DNA of 64,000 nucleotides, from NCBI GenBank assembly GCA_028284495.1, contig JANQRP010000002.1, positions 62,001-126,000 on the forward strand, read 5' to 3'. Numbering within the stretch: the stretch's first letter is position 1; each line of letters starts with the position of its first letter. Positions 1 to 12,780 of this stretch are shown here, piece by piece. The stretch comes from Longimicrobiales bacterium. Its GTDB lineage: Bacteria; Gemmatimonadota; Gemmatimonadetes; Longimicrobiales; Gaopeijiaceae. A program made the translations under genes and the position numbers. The notes beneath the pieces were generated by a model that was not told where the DNA came from, did no database searches, and saw only the letters and a list, made by a program, of their open reading frames with translations.

Positions 1-1176
1 GCGTGGCGAGGCGTTCGAGCGGGACCGCGAGCCCGGCTCGCGACCGAAGGTGAATCTGCTCGGTCCGACCGCGCTCGGCTTCCGGCATCGGGACGACATC
101 ACCGAGGTGACGCGGCTGCTCGATCGACTCGGCGTAAACGTGCATGTGGTGGCGCCCTGGGAGTCGAGCCCGCACGACCTGGTCCGGATCCCCGACGCCG
201 ACGCCAACGTCGTCATGTATCCCGAGACGGCCGACACCGTCGCGCGCTGGCTGGAGCGTACCTTCGGGCAGCCACGTACGACCGTGGTCCCGATCGGAAT
301 CGGCGCCACGCGCGACTTCGTTCGCGAGGTCGCGGAGATGCTCGACCTCGACCCGGAACCCGGCCTCGCCGGCATCCAGTCGAACATGCCGTGGTGGTCG
401 AAGTCGATCGACTCGACCTACCTGACGGGCAAGCGCGTCTTCGTCTTCGGCGACGCGACGCACGCCATCGCCGCGGCCCGCGTGGCCGCCGAGGAGATGG
501 GGTTCGAGGTGGTCGGCCTCGGAACGTTCCAGCGCGAGTTCGCGCGCGACGTCCGGAAGGCGGCAAAGGCCCACGGGGTCGAGCCGCTGATTTCGGACGA
601 TCACCTCGAGGTCGAGGAGGCCATCGAGGCGGCCGCACCCGAGCTCGTGCTCGGCACGCAGATGGAGCGTCACATCGCCAAGCGTCTCGGCGTGTTCTGC
701 GCGGTGATCTCCGCGCCGGTCCACGTGCAGGACTTCCCTGCCCGCTACTCCCCACAGATGGGACCGGAAGGCGCCAACGTCCTGTTCGACACCTGGGTGC
801 ACCCGCTCGTGATGGGCCTCGAGGAGCACCTCCTCGGGCTCTTCCAGGACGACTTCGAATTCACCGACGGCGTCGGGCCGTCTCACCTTCACACCGGAAC
901 GGTGCCGCAGGATGGCGCCACCCCGCACGACGGGCCGGCCGCCGGGACCCTCACGGGTAAGGACACGACCCGGACGCCCGTCGTGCCGGGGCCGGTGGTT
1001 GCCCGTGCATCGGGCGACATCGAGTGGCTGGACTCCGCCGAGAAGGAGTTGAAGCGCATCCCGTTCTTCGTGCGCGGAAAGGCACGACGGAACACCGAGA
1101 AGTACGCGCTCGAGCAGGGCGTCGACGCGATCAGCGTCGACATCCTGTACGAAGCCAAGGCCCATTTCGGGAACCG

Positions 1177-1180
<4 letters not shown>
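1..1180 (+). CDS. bchB: Light-independent protochlorophyllide reductase subunit B (5' partial)
   Basis: BchB, with BchN, forms the catalytic NB component of dark-operative protochlorophyllide reductase; BchL passes electrons to it. The frame is open from base 2, so the true start lies left of the window. The GTG at 50 falls inside the family's conserved [10 protein letters not shown] block and is not the start. About 392 residues of a protein usually a little over 500 long are visible. The C-terminus ([16 protein letters not shown], then a [15 protein letters not shown] end) is the typical BchB C-terminal domain. The stop overlaps the bchH start (ATGA at 1177-1180), so the two are translationally coupled. 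bchF and bchN probably lie just upstream, outside the window. Confidence 0.95.
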
Positions 1181-5839
<4,659 letters not shown>

Positions 5840-5840
<1 letters not shown>

Positions 5841-6598
5841 TGGCCGGCACCACCACCGCTCACGGGCGCATTCAGTCGCCCGCCCCCGCCCCGTCGCGTC
5901 AGTGGATCGACCGTCGGGAACGGGTGGGTGCGCACTTTCGCGAGGGCGCGGAGCGGTGGACGACCCTGACGTCGGACGCGCCCGTCAGCGGGATCCGGAA
6001 GACGGTCCGCGAGGGTCGGGCCGAGATGGCGGGCACCCTTCTCTCCTGGCTCCCGGAAGACCTCACCGGCCACCACGTCCTCGACGCCGGCTGCGGCCCG
6101 GGGGCGGTGTCGCGGATGCTCGCCGAGCGCGGCGCCCGCGTCACGGGCGTCGACCTGTCGGAGGAGCTCATCGAGGTGGCGCGCGAGCGCACCGCCGACC
6201 TCGGCGACCGCGTCGAGTTCGTGGCCGCCGACCTGTTCGACTTCGACGCCTACGCGTCGGGGCCGAACGCGCAGCGCTCGTGGGACTGGGTGATCGCGAT
6301 GGACTGCTTCATCCACTACCCGATGGGCCAGACCGTCGAAGCGCTCGCCGCGCTCTCGCGCCGGGTGCGGTCGGGCCTGCTGTTCACCGTCGCCCCCGCC
6401 ACCCCCTTGCTCTCGGCGATGCACGTCGTTGGAAAGCTCTTCCCGCGCCGCGATCGCGCGCCGGGCATCATCCCGGTCGGCGCGGGTGCCCTCGACCGGG
6501 AGCTGCGCGAGGTCCTCGGGCCCACGTGGCACCGGGGTCGCTCGCACCGCGTGCACCGCGGGTTCTACGTGTCCCGCGCGATCGAGGTACGGCGATGA
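5840..6598 (+). CDS. bchM: Mg-protoporphyrin IX O-methyltransferase
   Basis: BchM methylates the C13 propionate of Mg-protoporphyrin IX using S-adenosylmethionine, making the substrate for the AcsF or BchE cyclase. The protein is 252 residues with the SAM-binding motif VLDAGCGPG near residue 80 and an acidic motif 2 (VDLSEE) shortly after. The start is the ATG at 5840, which shares one base with the bchL stop (TGATG). The open frame upstream lies inside bchL and is not part of the gene. It is followed by a pucC-type gene. Confidence 0.94.
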
Positions 6599-6623
6599 CC
6601 CCGGAAGCGACGAGGAAGCCGCC

Positions 6624-8060
6624 GTGCTGAACCCGGGGAAGTTCTGGAACGGGCTGGGCCCGGCCTTCATGCCGTTCGCGGACGCCGTGTCGGACGACCT
6701 GCCTCCGCTCCGCCTCGCCCGACTGGGGCTCTTCCAGGTCACCGTCGGCATGGCTCTCGCGCTCCTGGCGGGCACGCTCAACCGCGTGATGATCGTCGAG
6801 CTCGAGCTCCGGGCCTTCGTGGTGGCGGGCTTCCTGGCGCTGCCGATGCTGCTCGCACCGCTCCGCGCGCTTCTCGGCCACCGCTCCGACCACCACCGCT
6901 CCGTGCTCGGCTGGAAGCGGGTGCCGTACCTGTGGTTCGGCACGATGATGCAGTTCGGCGGGTTCGCGGTGCTGCCGTTCGCGCTCGTCCTGCTCGACAC
7001 GACGGCGGGTCACAGCCCGACCCAGCGCACCTTCGGAGTGCTCGGCGCCGCGCTGGGGTTCCTGCTCGTCGGCGCGGGTGCGCACACGGTACAGACGGCG
7101 GGGCTCGCCCTGGCGAGCGACCTGTCCGACGACGAGCGTCGGCCGAAAGTCGTCGCCGTGCTCTACGTCGCCTTCCTCGTCGGACTCCTGCTCGGCGGAT
7201 TGTTCTTCGCCGCGCTGCTCTACGACTTCAGCGACCTCCGACTCATCAAGGTGATCCAGGGGGCCGCCGTCATCACGATGGTCCTGAACGGCATCGCACT
7301 CTGGAAACAGGAAGCGCTGGTCGGCGGGTCCACCGAGTCGGACGACCCCCGCCCCGCCTTCCGTGACGCGTGGCGCCACCTCGTGCGCACCGACCGCACC
7401 GGCCGTCTCCTGCTCGCGGTGGGGCTCGGCGCCGCCGGCTTCGCCATGCAGGACGTGCTTCTGGAGCCGTACGGCGGCCAGCTGCTCGGCATGAACGTCG
7501 GGCAGACGTCGCTTCTCACGGCGCTCTCGGCGGTGGGTGCGCTCGCCAGCTTCGTGGTCGCCGCCGTGCGGCTCACGAACGGGTCGGACGAGCTTCGAAT
7601 CGCCGGCTGGGGCGCGGTGGCCGGCATCTTCGCCTTCGCGATGATCGTGATCGCTGCGCCGTTGCGCTCGGCATTCCTGCTGCGCTCCGGCGCCGTCTTC
7701 CTTGGATTCGGTGGCGGGCTGTTCGCCGTGGGGACGCTGACCGCCGCCATGCGGCTCCAGTCGTCGGGTGCCGGGCTGGCCGTCGGCGCATGGGGAGCCG
7801 TACAGACGACCGCCGCCGGCCTCGCCGTCGGTCTCGGAGGACTGGCGAGGGACCTCGTGACGGTCCTCGCCGAACGTGGACTCCTCGGGCCGGCGATGAC
7901 CGGCCCGGAGGCCGGATACATCGCCGTCTACCACGTCGAGATCGCGATTCTGTTCCTCACACTGATCGTGATCGGACCACTGGTCACTACGCGGCGCGAC
8001 CCCGCCGCGACCCCCTCGGATTCCGCCCGGTCGTTCGGCTTCGCCGAGATGCCCGGCTAG
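6624..8060 (+). CDS. lhaA: PucC/LhaA-family light-harvesting assembly transporter (MFS)
   Basis: This polytopic membrane protein belongs to the PucC/LhaA/bch2 branch of the major facilitator superfamily, thought to help bacteriochlorophyll delivery or LH1 assembly. It is 478 residues with roughly twelve hydrophobic segments. The PFADAVSDDLPPLRLARLG N-terminus and GHRSDHHRSVLGWKRVPY loop are characteristic. The start is taken as GTG at 6624 because GAGGA lies 7 bases upstream and no ATG exists in frame nearer the bchM stop. The ATG overlapping the bchM stop at 6595 leads only to an 11-codon peptide. Position between bchM and puhA is the same as lhaA in proteobacterial clusters. Confidence 0.92.
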   Translation: MLNPGKFWNGLGPAFMPFADAVSDDLPPLRLARLGLFQVTVGMALALLAGTLNRVMIVELELRAFVVAGFLALPMLLAPLRALLGHRSDHHRSVLGWKRVPYLWFGTMMQFGGFAVLPFALVLLDTTAGHSPTQRTFGVLGAALGFLLVGAGAHTVQTAGLALASDLSDDERRPKVVAVLYVAFLVGLLLGGLFFAALLYDFSDLRLIKVIQGAAVITMVLNGIALWKQEALVGGSTESDDPRPAFRDAWRHLVRTDRTGRLLLAVGLGAAGFAMQDVLLEPYGGQLLGMNVGQTSLLTALSAVGALASFVVAAVRLTNGSDELRIAGWGAVAGIFAFAMIVIAAPLRSAFLLRSGAVFLGFGGGLFAVGTLTAAMRLQSSGAGLAVGAWGAVQTTAAGLAVGLGGLARDLVTVLAERGLLGPAMTGPEAGYIAVYHVEIAILFLTLIVIGPLVTTRRDPAATPSDSARSFGFAEMPG

Positions 8061-8081
8061 TTCTCTCAAACGGAGGCCACC

Positions 8082-8564
8082 ATGGAGGCCAACTACATCG
8101 ATCTCCCGACCGTTCTGATCTACCTGTTCTGGATCGGATTCGCGGGCCTGATCATCTATCTGCGGCGCGAGGACAAGCGGGTTGGCTACCCGCTCGAGTC
8201 CGACCGGAAGGGCCTGGCCGTGCAGGGCTATCCGGCCATACCGTCGCCCCGTGAGCCGCGGGCTAAGCACCCGGCGCTCGAGGGCTCGTCGGTGGCGCCA
8301 CACCAGCAGCCGACCCCGACGGAAGCGGCGCTGTCGATGGCGGGCGGAGACGCGGCCAAGGGCCTCGCCTACGCGATCGAGCAGAACGGCGACACCGTCC
8401 CGCCCGCAGCGCCGCCGCCCAGCGCGGGCCCCGCGACGCACGCGGATCCCGCGCCGACTACGCCCGAGCCCGGGCGCGAGGCGGTGCCCGAGCCGGGGCC
8501 TCATCACACGGACCCGACGTCGCACCCCGACCCCGACCCCTTTGGCGAGGAGCCACGGTCATGA
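8082..8564 (+). CDS. puhA: Reaction-centre H subunit, N-terminal membrane half (split puhA)
   Basis: This ORF carries the single transmembrane helix of the H subunit (about residues 9-30) and the signature YLRREDKRVGYPLESDR that follows it on the cytoplasmic side. After residue 50 the chain becomes a proline- and alanine-rich linker of about 100 residues and stops at 161. An ordinary PuhA continues into the globular PRC-barrel domain, which here is encoded by the next ORF. The start has a strong GGAGG 7 bases upstream. The stop overlaps the next start (ATGA at 8561-8564). The pair totals 333 residues against about 255 for a normal PuhA, so this is not a simple frameshift of a standard gene. 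Confidence 0.93.
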   Translation: MEANYIDLPTVLIYLFWIGFAGLIIYLRREDKRVGYPLESDRKGLAVQGYPAIPSPREPRAKHPALEGSSVAPHQQPTPTEAALSMAGGDAAKGLAYAIEQNGDTVPPAAPPPSAGPATHADPAPTTPEPGREAVPEPGPHHTDPTSHPDPDPFGEEPRS

Positions 8565-9079
8565 CTCTCCGATCCACGACCAACCACCCCGGCGAGGCCT
8601 TCGAGCCGACCGGCGACCCGATGAAGGACGGCGTCGGTGCCGCTGCGTACGTCGAGCGCGACGATCGGCCCGACCTCACCCTGGCGGGTGAGCCCAAGAT
8701 CCAGCCCATGTCCATCCTCGAGGGCTTCCATGTCGATCACAACGACCCGGACCCGCATGGCTGGCCCGTGATCGCCGGTGACGGCGAAGCCGTCGGCACG
8801 TGCTCGGACATCTGGGTGGACCGCTCCGAGCCGCAGATCCGGTACATCGCAGTCCGGCTGCAGAGCGGTGCGACCAAGCTGATTCCGTGGGGCTTCATCC
8901 GCGTGAAGAAGGGACCGCGTGAGCTTCACGTGAACGCGATCTTCTCGAAGCACTTCCCCGACGTGCCCGAGACCCGGGTGAGCGATCGCATCACCCTCCT
9001 CGAGGAGGACAGGATCGCGGGATACTTCGCGGGCGGTACGCGCTACGCCGAGCCGTCCCGGAACGAGCCGCTCTTCTGA
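8561..9079 (+). CDS. puhA: Reaction-centre H subunit, C-terminal cytoplasmic domain (split puhA)
   Basis: This 172-residue protein is the globular cytoplasmic part of the H subunit. It has FEPTGDPMKDGVG near residue 14, PDLTLAGEPKI, DPDPHGWPVIAGDGE, the strongly conserved WVDRSEPQIRY near residue 87, and DRITLLEED near the C-terminus. It lacks any membrane segment, so it must dock to the anchored half or directly onto PufL-PufM. The ATG at 8561 overlaps the stop of the first half, with GAGGAG about 10 bases upstream, suggesting coupled translation in equal amounts. From memory, and not checkable here, a separate H C-terminal polypeptide has been reported in the Gemmatimonas phototrophica photosystem. 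Confidence 0.92.
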   Translation: MTLRSTTNHPGEAFEPTGDPMKDGVGAAAYVERDDRPDLTLAGEPKIQPMSILEGFHVDHNDPDPHGWPVIAGDGEAVGTCSDIWVDRSEPQIRYIAVRLQSGATKLIPWGFIRVKKGPRELHVNAIFSKHFPDVPETRVSDRITLLEEDRIAGYFAGGTRYAEPSRNEPLF

Positions 9080-9081
9080 TC

Positions 9082-9741
9082 ATGGCCCGCGAGCGAATCC
9101 GGGGGATCGACGAGCCGCTGCCGGAGGGGGAGCGTCTCCTCTGGCAGGGCCGTCCGGACGCCCGGGCCCTGAACAGGCACGTGTTTCGTGTACGTGTATG
9201 GATCGCGTACTTCGCGGCCCTCGCCCTGCTCACGATCGTGGTCGCCCCGGGCGCGAACCTCGCACGTGCGGTATGGCTGATGGTGCTCGGAGGACTCGTC
9301 GTGGGCGGGATCGCGCTCTACGCGCGCGCGACCGCGCGAACCTCCGTGTACGCGATCACGGACAAGCGTGTGGTGATGGGGATCGGCGTCGCGCTGCCGG
9401 CGGTCTTCAACCTCCCCTACTCCCGGGTCGCCGACGCCGCCGTGCGCGAGAACGCGGACGGATCGGGCGACATCGCCTTCGAGCTTCGAGGGTCGGGCCG
9501 GATCGGATTCGTGTACCTCTGGCCCCACGTGCGTCCGTGGCGGTTCCGCGAACCTCAGCCGATGCTGCGTGCCGTGGCGGACGTGCGACATGCCGGCGAC
9601 GTCCTTCGGTCGGCGCTCCTCGCGGCGGGCGTCGATCGGGACGCCCCCGTCGAGCGGGAGCGGGTCCGTTTCTCGGTGATGGACGACGACGGGATCGAGA
9701 TCCTCTCCAACGATCCGACGCCGGCGTCGAACGGGCCATGA
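9082..9741 (+). CDS. puhB: Photosynthetic complex assembly protein PuhB
   Basis: PuhB is an integral membrane factor for reaction-centre and LH1 assembly in purple bacteria. This 219-residue protein begins with the family-typical LPEGERLLWQGRPD and has two hydrophobic segments near residues 38-60 and 65-85. A PH-like domain follows (TSVYAITDKRVVM, NLPYSRVADA). It starts 2 bases after the puhA C-terminal half and overlaps puhC (ATGA at 9738-9741). Confidence 0.93.
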   Translation: MARERIRGIDEPLPEGERLLWQGRPDARALNRHVFRVRVWIAYFAALALLTIVVAPGANLARAVWLMVLGGLVVGGIALYARATARTSVYAITDKRVVMGIGVALPAVFNLPYSRVADAAVRENADGSGDIAFELRGSGRIGFVYLWPHVRPWRFREPQPMLRAVADVRHAGDVLRSALLAAGVDRDAPVERERVRFSVMDDDGIEILSNDPTPASNGP

Positions 9742-10271
9742 CGGGCCGCCAGAAGCTCGCGCTCACCGTCATCGTCGCGGTACCGCTCGGGATCGCGGTT
9801 GCGACGGTCGGGCTCAACCCGCATCCGCTGTATCGGGCCAATCCGGACGGGCTGGCGACACCGCCCGATCCGGCGATGGCCTTCCCCGACCTGTCGCTGG
9901 TGGACGGCGGCGAGCGCCTTAGTATCACGTTCAAGCGTGGGCCGCTCGACTCCCTGCACGTCGTGGATGTCGCCACCGGACAGACGCTCCGGCGATACGG
10001 CTCCAATGAGGGTGGGTTCGTGCGGGGCGTGCTTCGCCCACTCGATCACGAGCGGAAGCGCCACGGCGTGGCGCGGGACGCGCCGTACGAGGTGGTGCGC
10101 GAGAGCGGCGGTCGACTTACACTCCGGGACGAGGCCGCGAACGTCGAGATCGACGTGGCCGCCTTCGGACCCACGAGCTATCAGCTCTTCTCGTCACTGC
10201 TGGACGGATCGGAGTCACCGGACGTCCCCGCGCTCATCGCCACACCTGCCTCCATGGAGGATCGTCCATGA
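9738..10271 (+). CDS. puhC: Photosynthetic complex assembly protein PuhC
   Basis: PuhC is a bitopic membrane protein needed for full reaction-centre/LH1 levels. This one has 177 residues: an N-terminal transmembrane helix (about 6-26) and a periplasmic domain with VVDVATGQTLRRYG and GGFVRGVLRPLDHER, both typical of the family. The start is the ATG at 9738 overlapping the puhB stop; the upstream open frame lies within puhB. Its own stop overlaps the next ORF (ATGA at 10268). Confidence 0.9.
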   Translation: MTGRQKLALTVIVAVPLGIAVATVGLNPHPLYRANPDGLATPPDPAMAFPDLSLVDGGERLSITFKRGPLDSLHVVDVATGQTLRRYGSNEGGFVRGVLRPLDHERKRHGVARDAPYEVVRESGGRLTLRDEAANVEIDVAAFGPTSYQLFSSLLDGSESPDVPALIATPASMEDRP

Positions 10272-10600
10272 TCGTCTGGCTCGGTGTCGCAGGAGGAATC
10301 GCGCTGCTCGTCGCCTGGTACTTCTGGCGGCGTGAGGCGCGGGTCCCCTGCACCCTCGATGTCGAATCCACGCACGAGCACCTCCACGCGCTCCTCGAGC
10401 TCGAAGGGTTCTATCCGGAGCCGGGCGATGGCGTCCGGATGGAGAACGCGCCGGAGGACATGAACGAGGTCGCCCTCGGGCACCGGAGCCGGCACGAGTC
10501 CCAGGCGGTGGTCCGCCGGGCGAGCTGGCTGAAGCGCCGGTGGATCCGGATCGTGGGCAACCTCGAGTTCAAGGAACTGTTCGAAGTCGGATTCGAGTAA
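10268..10600 (+). CDS. Unknown small single-span membrane protein between puhC and acsF
   Basis: This 110-residue protein has one N-terminal transmembrane helix (about residues 2-19), followed by WRREAR and a soluble domain of about 90 residues that is probably cytoplasmic, given the basic residues after the helix. I do not recognise a family. The start overlaps the puhC stop (ATGA), so it is co-translated with the puh genes. The position suggests an assembly factor or accessory subunit of the reaction centre, but nothing in the sequence shows that directly. Confidence 0.8.
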   Translation: MIVWLGVAGGIALLVAWYFWRREARVPCTLDVESTHEHLHALLELEGFYPEPGDGVRMENAPEDMNEVALGHRSRHESQAVVRRASWLKRRWIRIVGNLEFKELFEVGFE

Positions 10601-10626
10601 GTCGAAATCGCGTAGAGACACGACAC

Positions 10627-11664
10627 ATGTACGAAGCCACGACCAAGCCGCCGGTCAGCGAAACGACCGAGCGGGCGAAGCAGAGCGCCACCCTCGACCC
10701 CCGGTTCTACACGACCGACTTCGAGGAGATGGACGGGATGAGCGTCGACGCCATCCGCGAGCAGTGGGACGCCCTCATGGAGGAGTTCGAGAGCGACCCG
10801 AACAAGGGCCACTTCAAGCGGACCGACGTGTTCGACGGCGACTGGTCCGAGCTTCCGAACCGCGATCAGTTCGTGGATTTCCTGGTCAGCTCGATCACGG
10901 CCGAGTTCAGCGGCTGTCTGCTCTACGCAGAGATCAAGAAGCGCTGCAAGAATCAGGACATGCGTGATCTCTTCGGATACATGAGTCGCGACGAGGGCCG
11001 CCACGCCGGGTTCATCAACTCGACGCTCCGCGACCTGCACATGGGCGTGGATCTCTCGTTCCTGACGCGTGAGAAGGAGTACACCTTCTTCAAGCCGAAA
11101 TTCATCTTCTACGCGACGTACCTGTCCGAGAAGATCGGCTACGCGCGCTATATCACGATCTACCGGCAGCTCGAGAAGCACCCCGAGAACCAGATCCACC
11201 CGATCTTCAGCTGGTTCGAGGAGTGGTGCAACGACGAGTTCAGGCACGGTGAGGCGTTCGCGGCGCTCATGCATGCGAACCCCAAGCTGATCACGGGACG
11301 CAACAAGCTCTGGATCCGCTTCTTCCTGCTGGCCGTGTACGCGACGATGTACGTGCGCGACCACCTGCGGAAGGAGTTCTACGAGCAGATGGGCATGTCG
11401 GCGACCGACTTCGACATGGAGGTCTTCCGGAAGACCAACGAGATCTCGAAGCAGGTCTTCCCGGTCGTCATCGACATCGACAATCCGAAGTTCAAGGTCC
11501 TGATGGACCGGATGTACGACAACACGGTTCGGATGGAGAACGCGGGGAAGCTCGGTCGTACGTGGTACAGCCTGAAGAACGGATTCACCTTCGCGCGACT
11601 CTTCCTGCTCCGACCGAAGCAGAACGCGGTGCCGGCGGACTTCCGGCTCGAGCCAGCCTACTGA
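10627..11664 (+). CDS. acsF: Aerobic Mg-protoporphyrin IX monomethyl ester oxidative cyclase
   Basis: AcsF is the di-iron oxygen-dependent cyclase that builds ring E of protochlorophyllide. The 345-residue protein shows the carboxylate-bridged di-iron signature: a Glu in [22 protein letters not shown] near residue 121 and [10 protein letters not shown] near 201. The ATG at 10627 gives the family's [13 protein letters not shown] start, 26 bases after the previous ORF. The oxygen-independent equivalent BchE is encoded at 38019-39764, so both routes are available. It is the last gene of the plus-strand operon. Confidence 0.96.
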   Translation: MYEATTKPPVSETTERAKQSATLDPRFYTTDFEEMDGMSVDAIREQWDALMEEFESDPNKGHFKRTDVFDGDWSELPNRDQFVDFLVSSITAEFSGCLLYAEIKKRCKNQDMRDLFGYMSRDEGRHAGFINSTLRDLHMGVDLSFLTREKEYTFFKPKFIFYATYLSEKIGYARYITIYRQLEKHPENQIHPIFSWFEEWCNDEFRHGEAFAALMHANPKLITGRNKLWIRFFLLAVYATMYVRDHLRKEFYEQMGMSATDFDMEVFRKTNEISKQVFPVVIDIDNPKFKVLMDRMYDNTVRMENAGKLGRTWYSLKNGFTFARLFLLRPKQNAVPADFRLEPAY

Positions 11665-11703
11665 CGCGGCCGACAGACGCGTGCTGGCAGGGCCGTTTCG
11701 GCT

Positions 11704-11723
11704 GGGGCCGCGCAGCGCGCCCC
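11704..11723. terminator. Possible terminator stem-loop between acsF and a convergent gene
   Basis: GGGGC and CGC pair with GCGCGCCCC around a 3-base loop, giving an 8-bp GC stem with one bulged base. It sits 39 bases after the acsF stop and just before the end of the convergent pilin-like gene, where a bidirectional terminator would be expected. No T tract follows, so this is a weak call. Confidence 0.3.
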
Positions 11724-11724
11724 G

Positions 11725-12240
11725 TCAGGGCGCGAGGTAGAAGCGTACCTGGTTTCGCGTGACGGTCGTCGTATTCTCGTTCGCCATGCCGGCGATCGCG
11801 TTGATCAGTTCAGGCCGAAGCCCCCGGACCGGTCGCACCCGCAGCATGACCGACTCCGCCCCGAACGGAGACGCCCTCGCCCGCACCCGTGTCCACCTGT
11901 AGTCCGCGAAGTCGGTCCGGAATTCGAACCCGCCCGGCAGGTAGTCCTCGATCTCCGGCGGCACACGGCCCCACCCCGCGTTGCGTGCGCGCCCGTTCTC
12001 GATGGCCATGAAATTCGAGTACGCGAACTGGATCACGCGGACGTCTCCGAGCACGCTGGCCGCCCGCGCCTTGTTGATCACGGCCTGATATCGGGGAATC
12101 ACGATCGTCGCGAGGATCCCGATCAGCACGAGCACGGTGAGCAACTCGATGAGGGTGAACCCGCCCTCTGCGCTCCGACGGGGAAGCCGACGGAGACCCG
12201 GCAGCCCCCCTGCGGCCGAACCGACTCGTCCGGGCCTCAT
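11725..12240 (-). CDS. Type IV pilin-like protein with class III prepilin signal
   Basis: The 171-residue protein has a prepilin leader of about 27 residues ending RRSAEGG, then FTLIELLTVLVLIGILATI. That is the prepilin peptidase site (cleavage between G27 and F28) with the Glu at +5 and a hydrophobic helix. The rest resembles a pseudopilin globular domain (IPRYQAVINKARAASVLGDVR). The start at 12240 overlaps the stop of the upstream partner (ATGA). No secretion or pilus machinery lies nearby. It could be a minor pilin or pseudopilin working with machinery encoded elsewhere. Confidence 0.85.
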   Translation of the reverse strand: MRPGRVGSAAGGLPGLRRLPRRSAEGGFTLIELLTVLVLIGILATIVIPRYQAVINKARAASVLGDVRVIQFAYSNFMAIENGRARNAGWGRVPPEIEDYLPGGFEFRTDFADYRWTRVRARASPFGAESVMLRVRPVRGLRPELINAIAGMANENTTTVTRNQVRFYLAP

Positions 12241-12638
12241 TCGACGCGGAGGTGCGGGGGGAGGAGCGCGTTGAACGCGGCCCGGAACGGCTGCAGGTCC
12301 TCGCCGGACCGGTACTCCACCTCGAGGCCCTCGTCGCTCGCCGTCAGCCGGTATCCGTTCGCGTCGGGCTGGTAGGTGACCCCCTCCTCGTCCATCCCGA
12401 TTTCCTCGAGGGTCGCCGGATACGATCCGGTCGCGGCCCGCTCGGCGTCGAGCGCCAGGGCAGTCGTATAAATCGTCCCCCGAAGCGAGTTCTCGAGCGA
12501 GACCTGGTGGCGGAGGGCCGGATCGCTGAAGGTCGCCCACGCGAGCACCGCCAGGGTCACGAAGAGCCCGCCGGTGAAGAGCGGATTGATGCCGGATCGG
12601 CGGCCGGCGTCTCCGGACGATGTCTGGCGGTCACTCAT
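12237..12638 (-). CDS. Pilin-like partner protein lacking the prepilin motif
   Basis: The 133-residue protein has one transmembrane helix (about residues 20-38) and a globular part with ALDAERAATGSYPATLEEIG. That pattern (Ala-rich helix, then G-x-YP-x-TLEE) is common in pseudopilins. The start lacks a cleavable FTLIE-type sequence, so it may stay anchored. It is coupled to the pilin gene downstream by an ATGA overlap, which suggests that the two act together. No family assigned. Confidence 0.72.
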   Translation of the reverse strand: MSDRQTSSGDAGRRSGINPLFTGGLFVTLAVLAWATFSDPALRHQVSLENSLRGTIYTTALALDAERAATGSYPATLEEIGMDEEGVTYQPDANGYRLTASDEGLEVEYRSGEDLQPFRAAFNALLPPHLRVE

Positions 12639-12780
12639 GGGATCGCGCGGATTTCGGTGCGAACGGCGCGGAGTACACGCCCGGACACTCGATAATAACC
12701 CGCGAACGGTGGCGAAAACAAATGTTTCCCGTCGAGCACCCGCTTCGACGCTCCCCGGAGCCCGCCTCGCTCCGGGTCGA

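Noticed and set aside
8540..8580. Frameshift or pseudogene explanation for the split puhA
   Set aside because: Both halves keep sensible codon use and conserved blocks, the second has its own Shine-Dalgarno and ATG, and a long linker was added, so an intact two-gene arrangement fits better.
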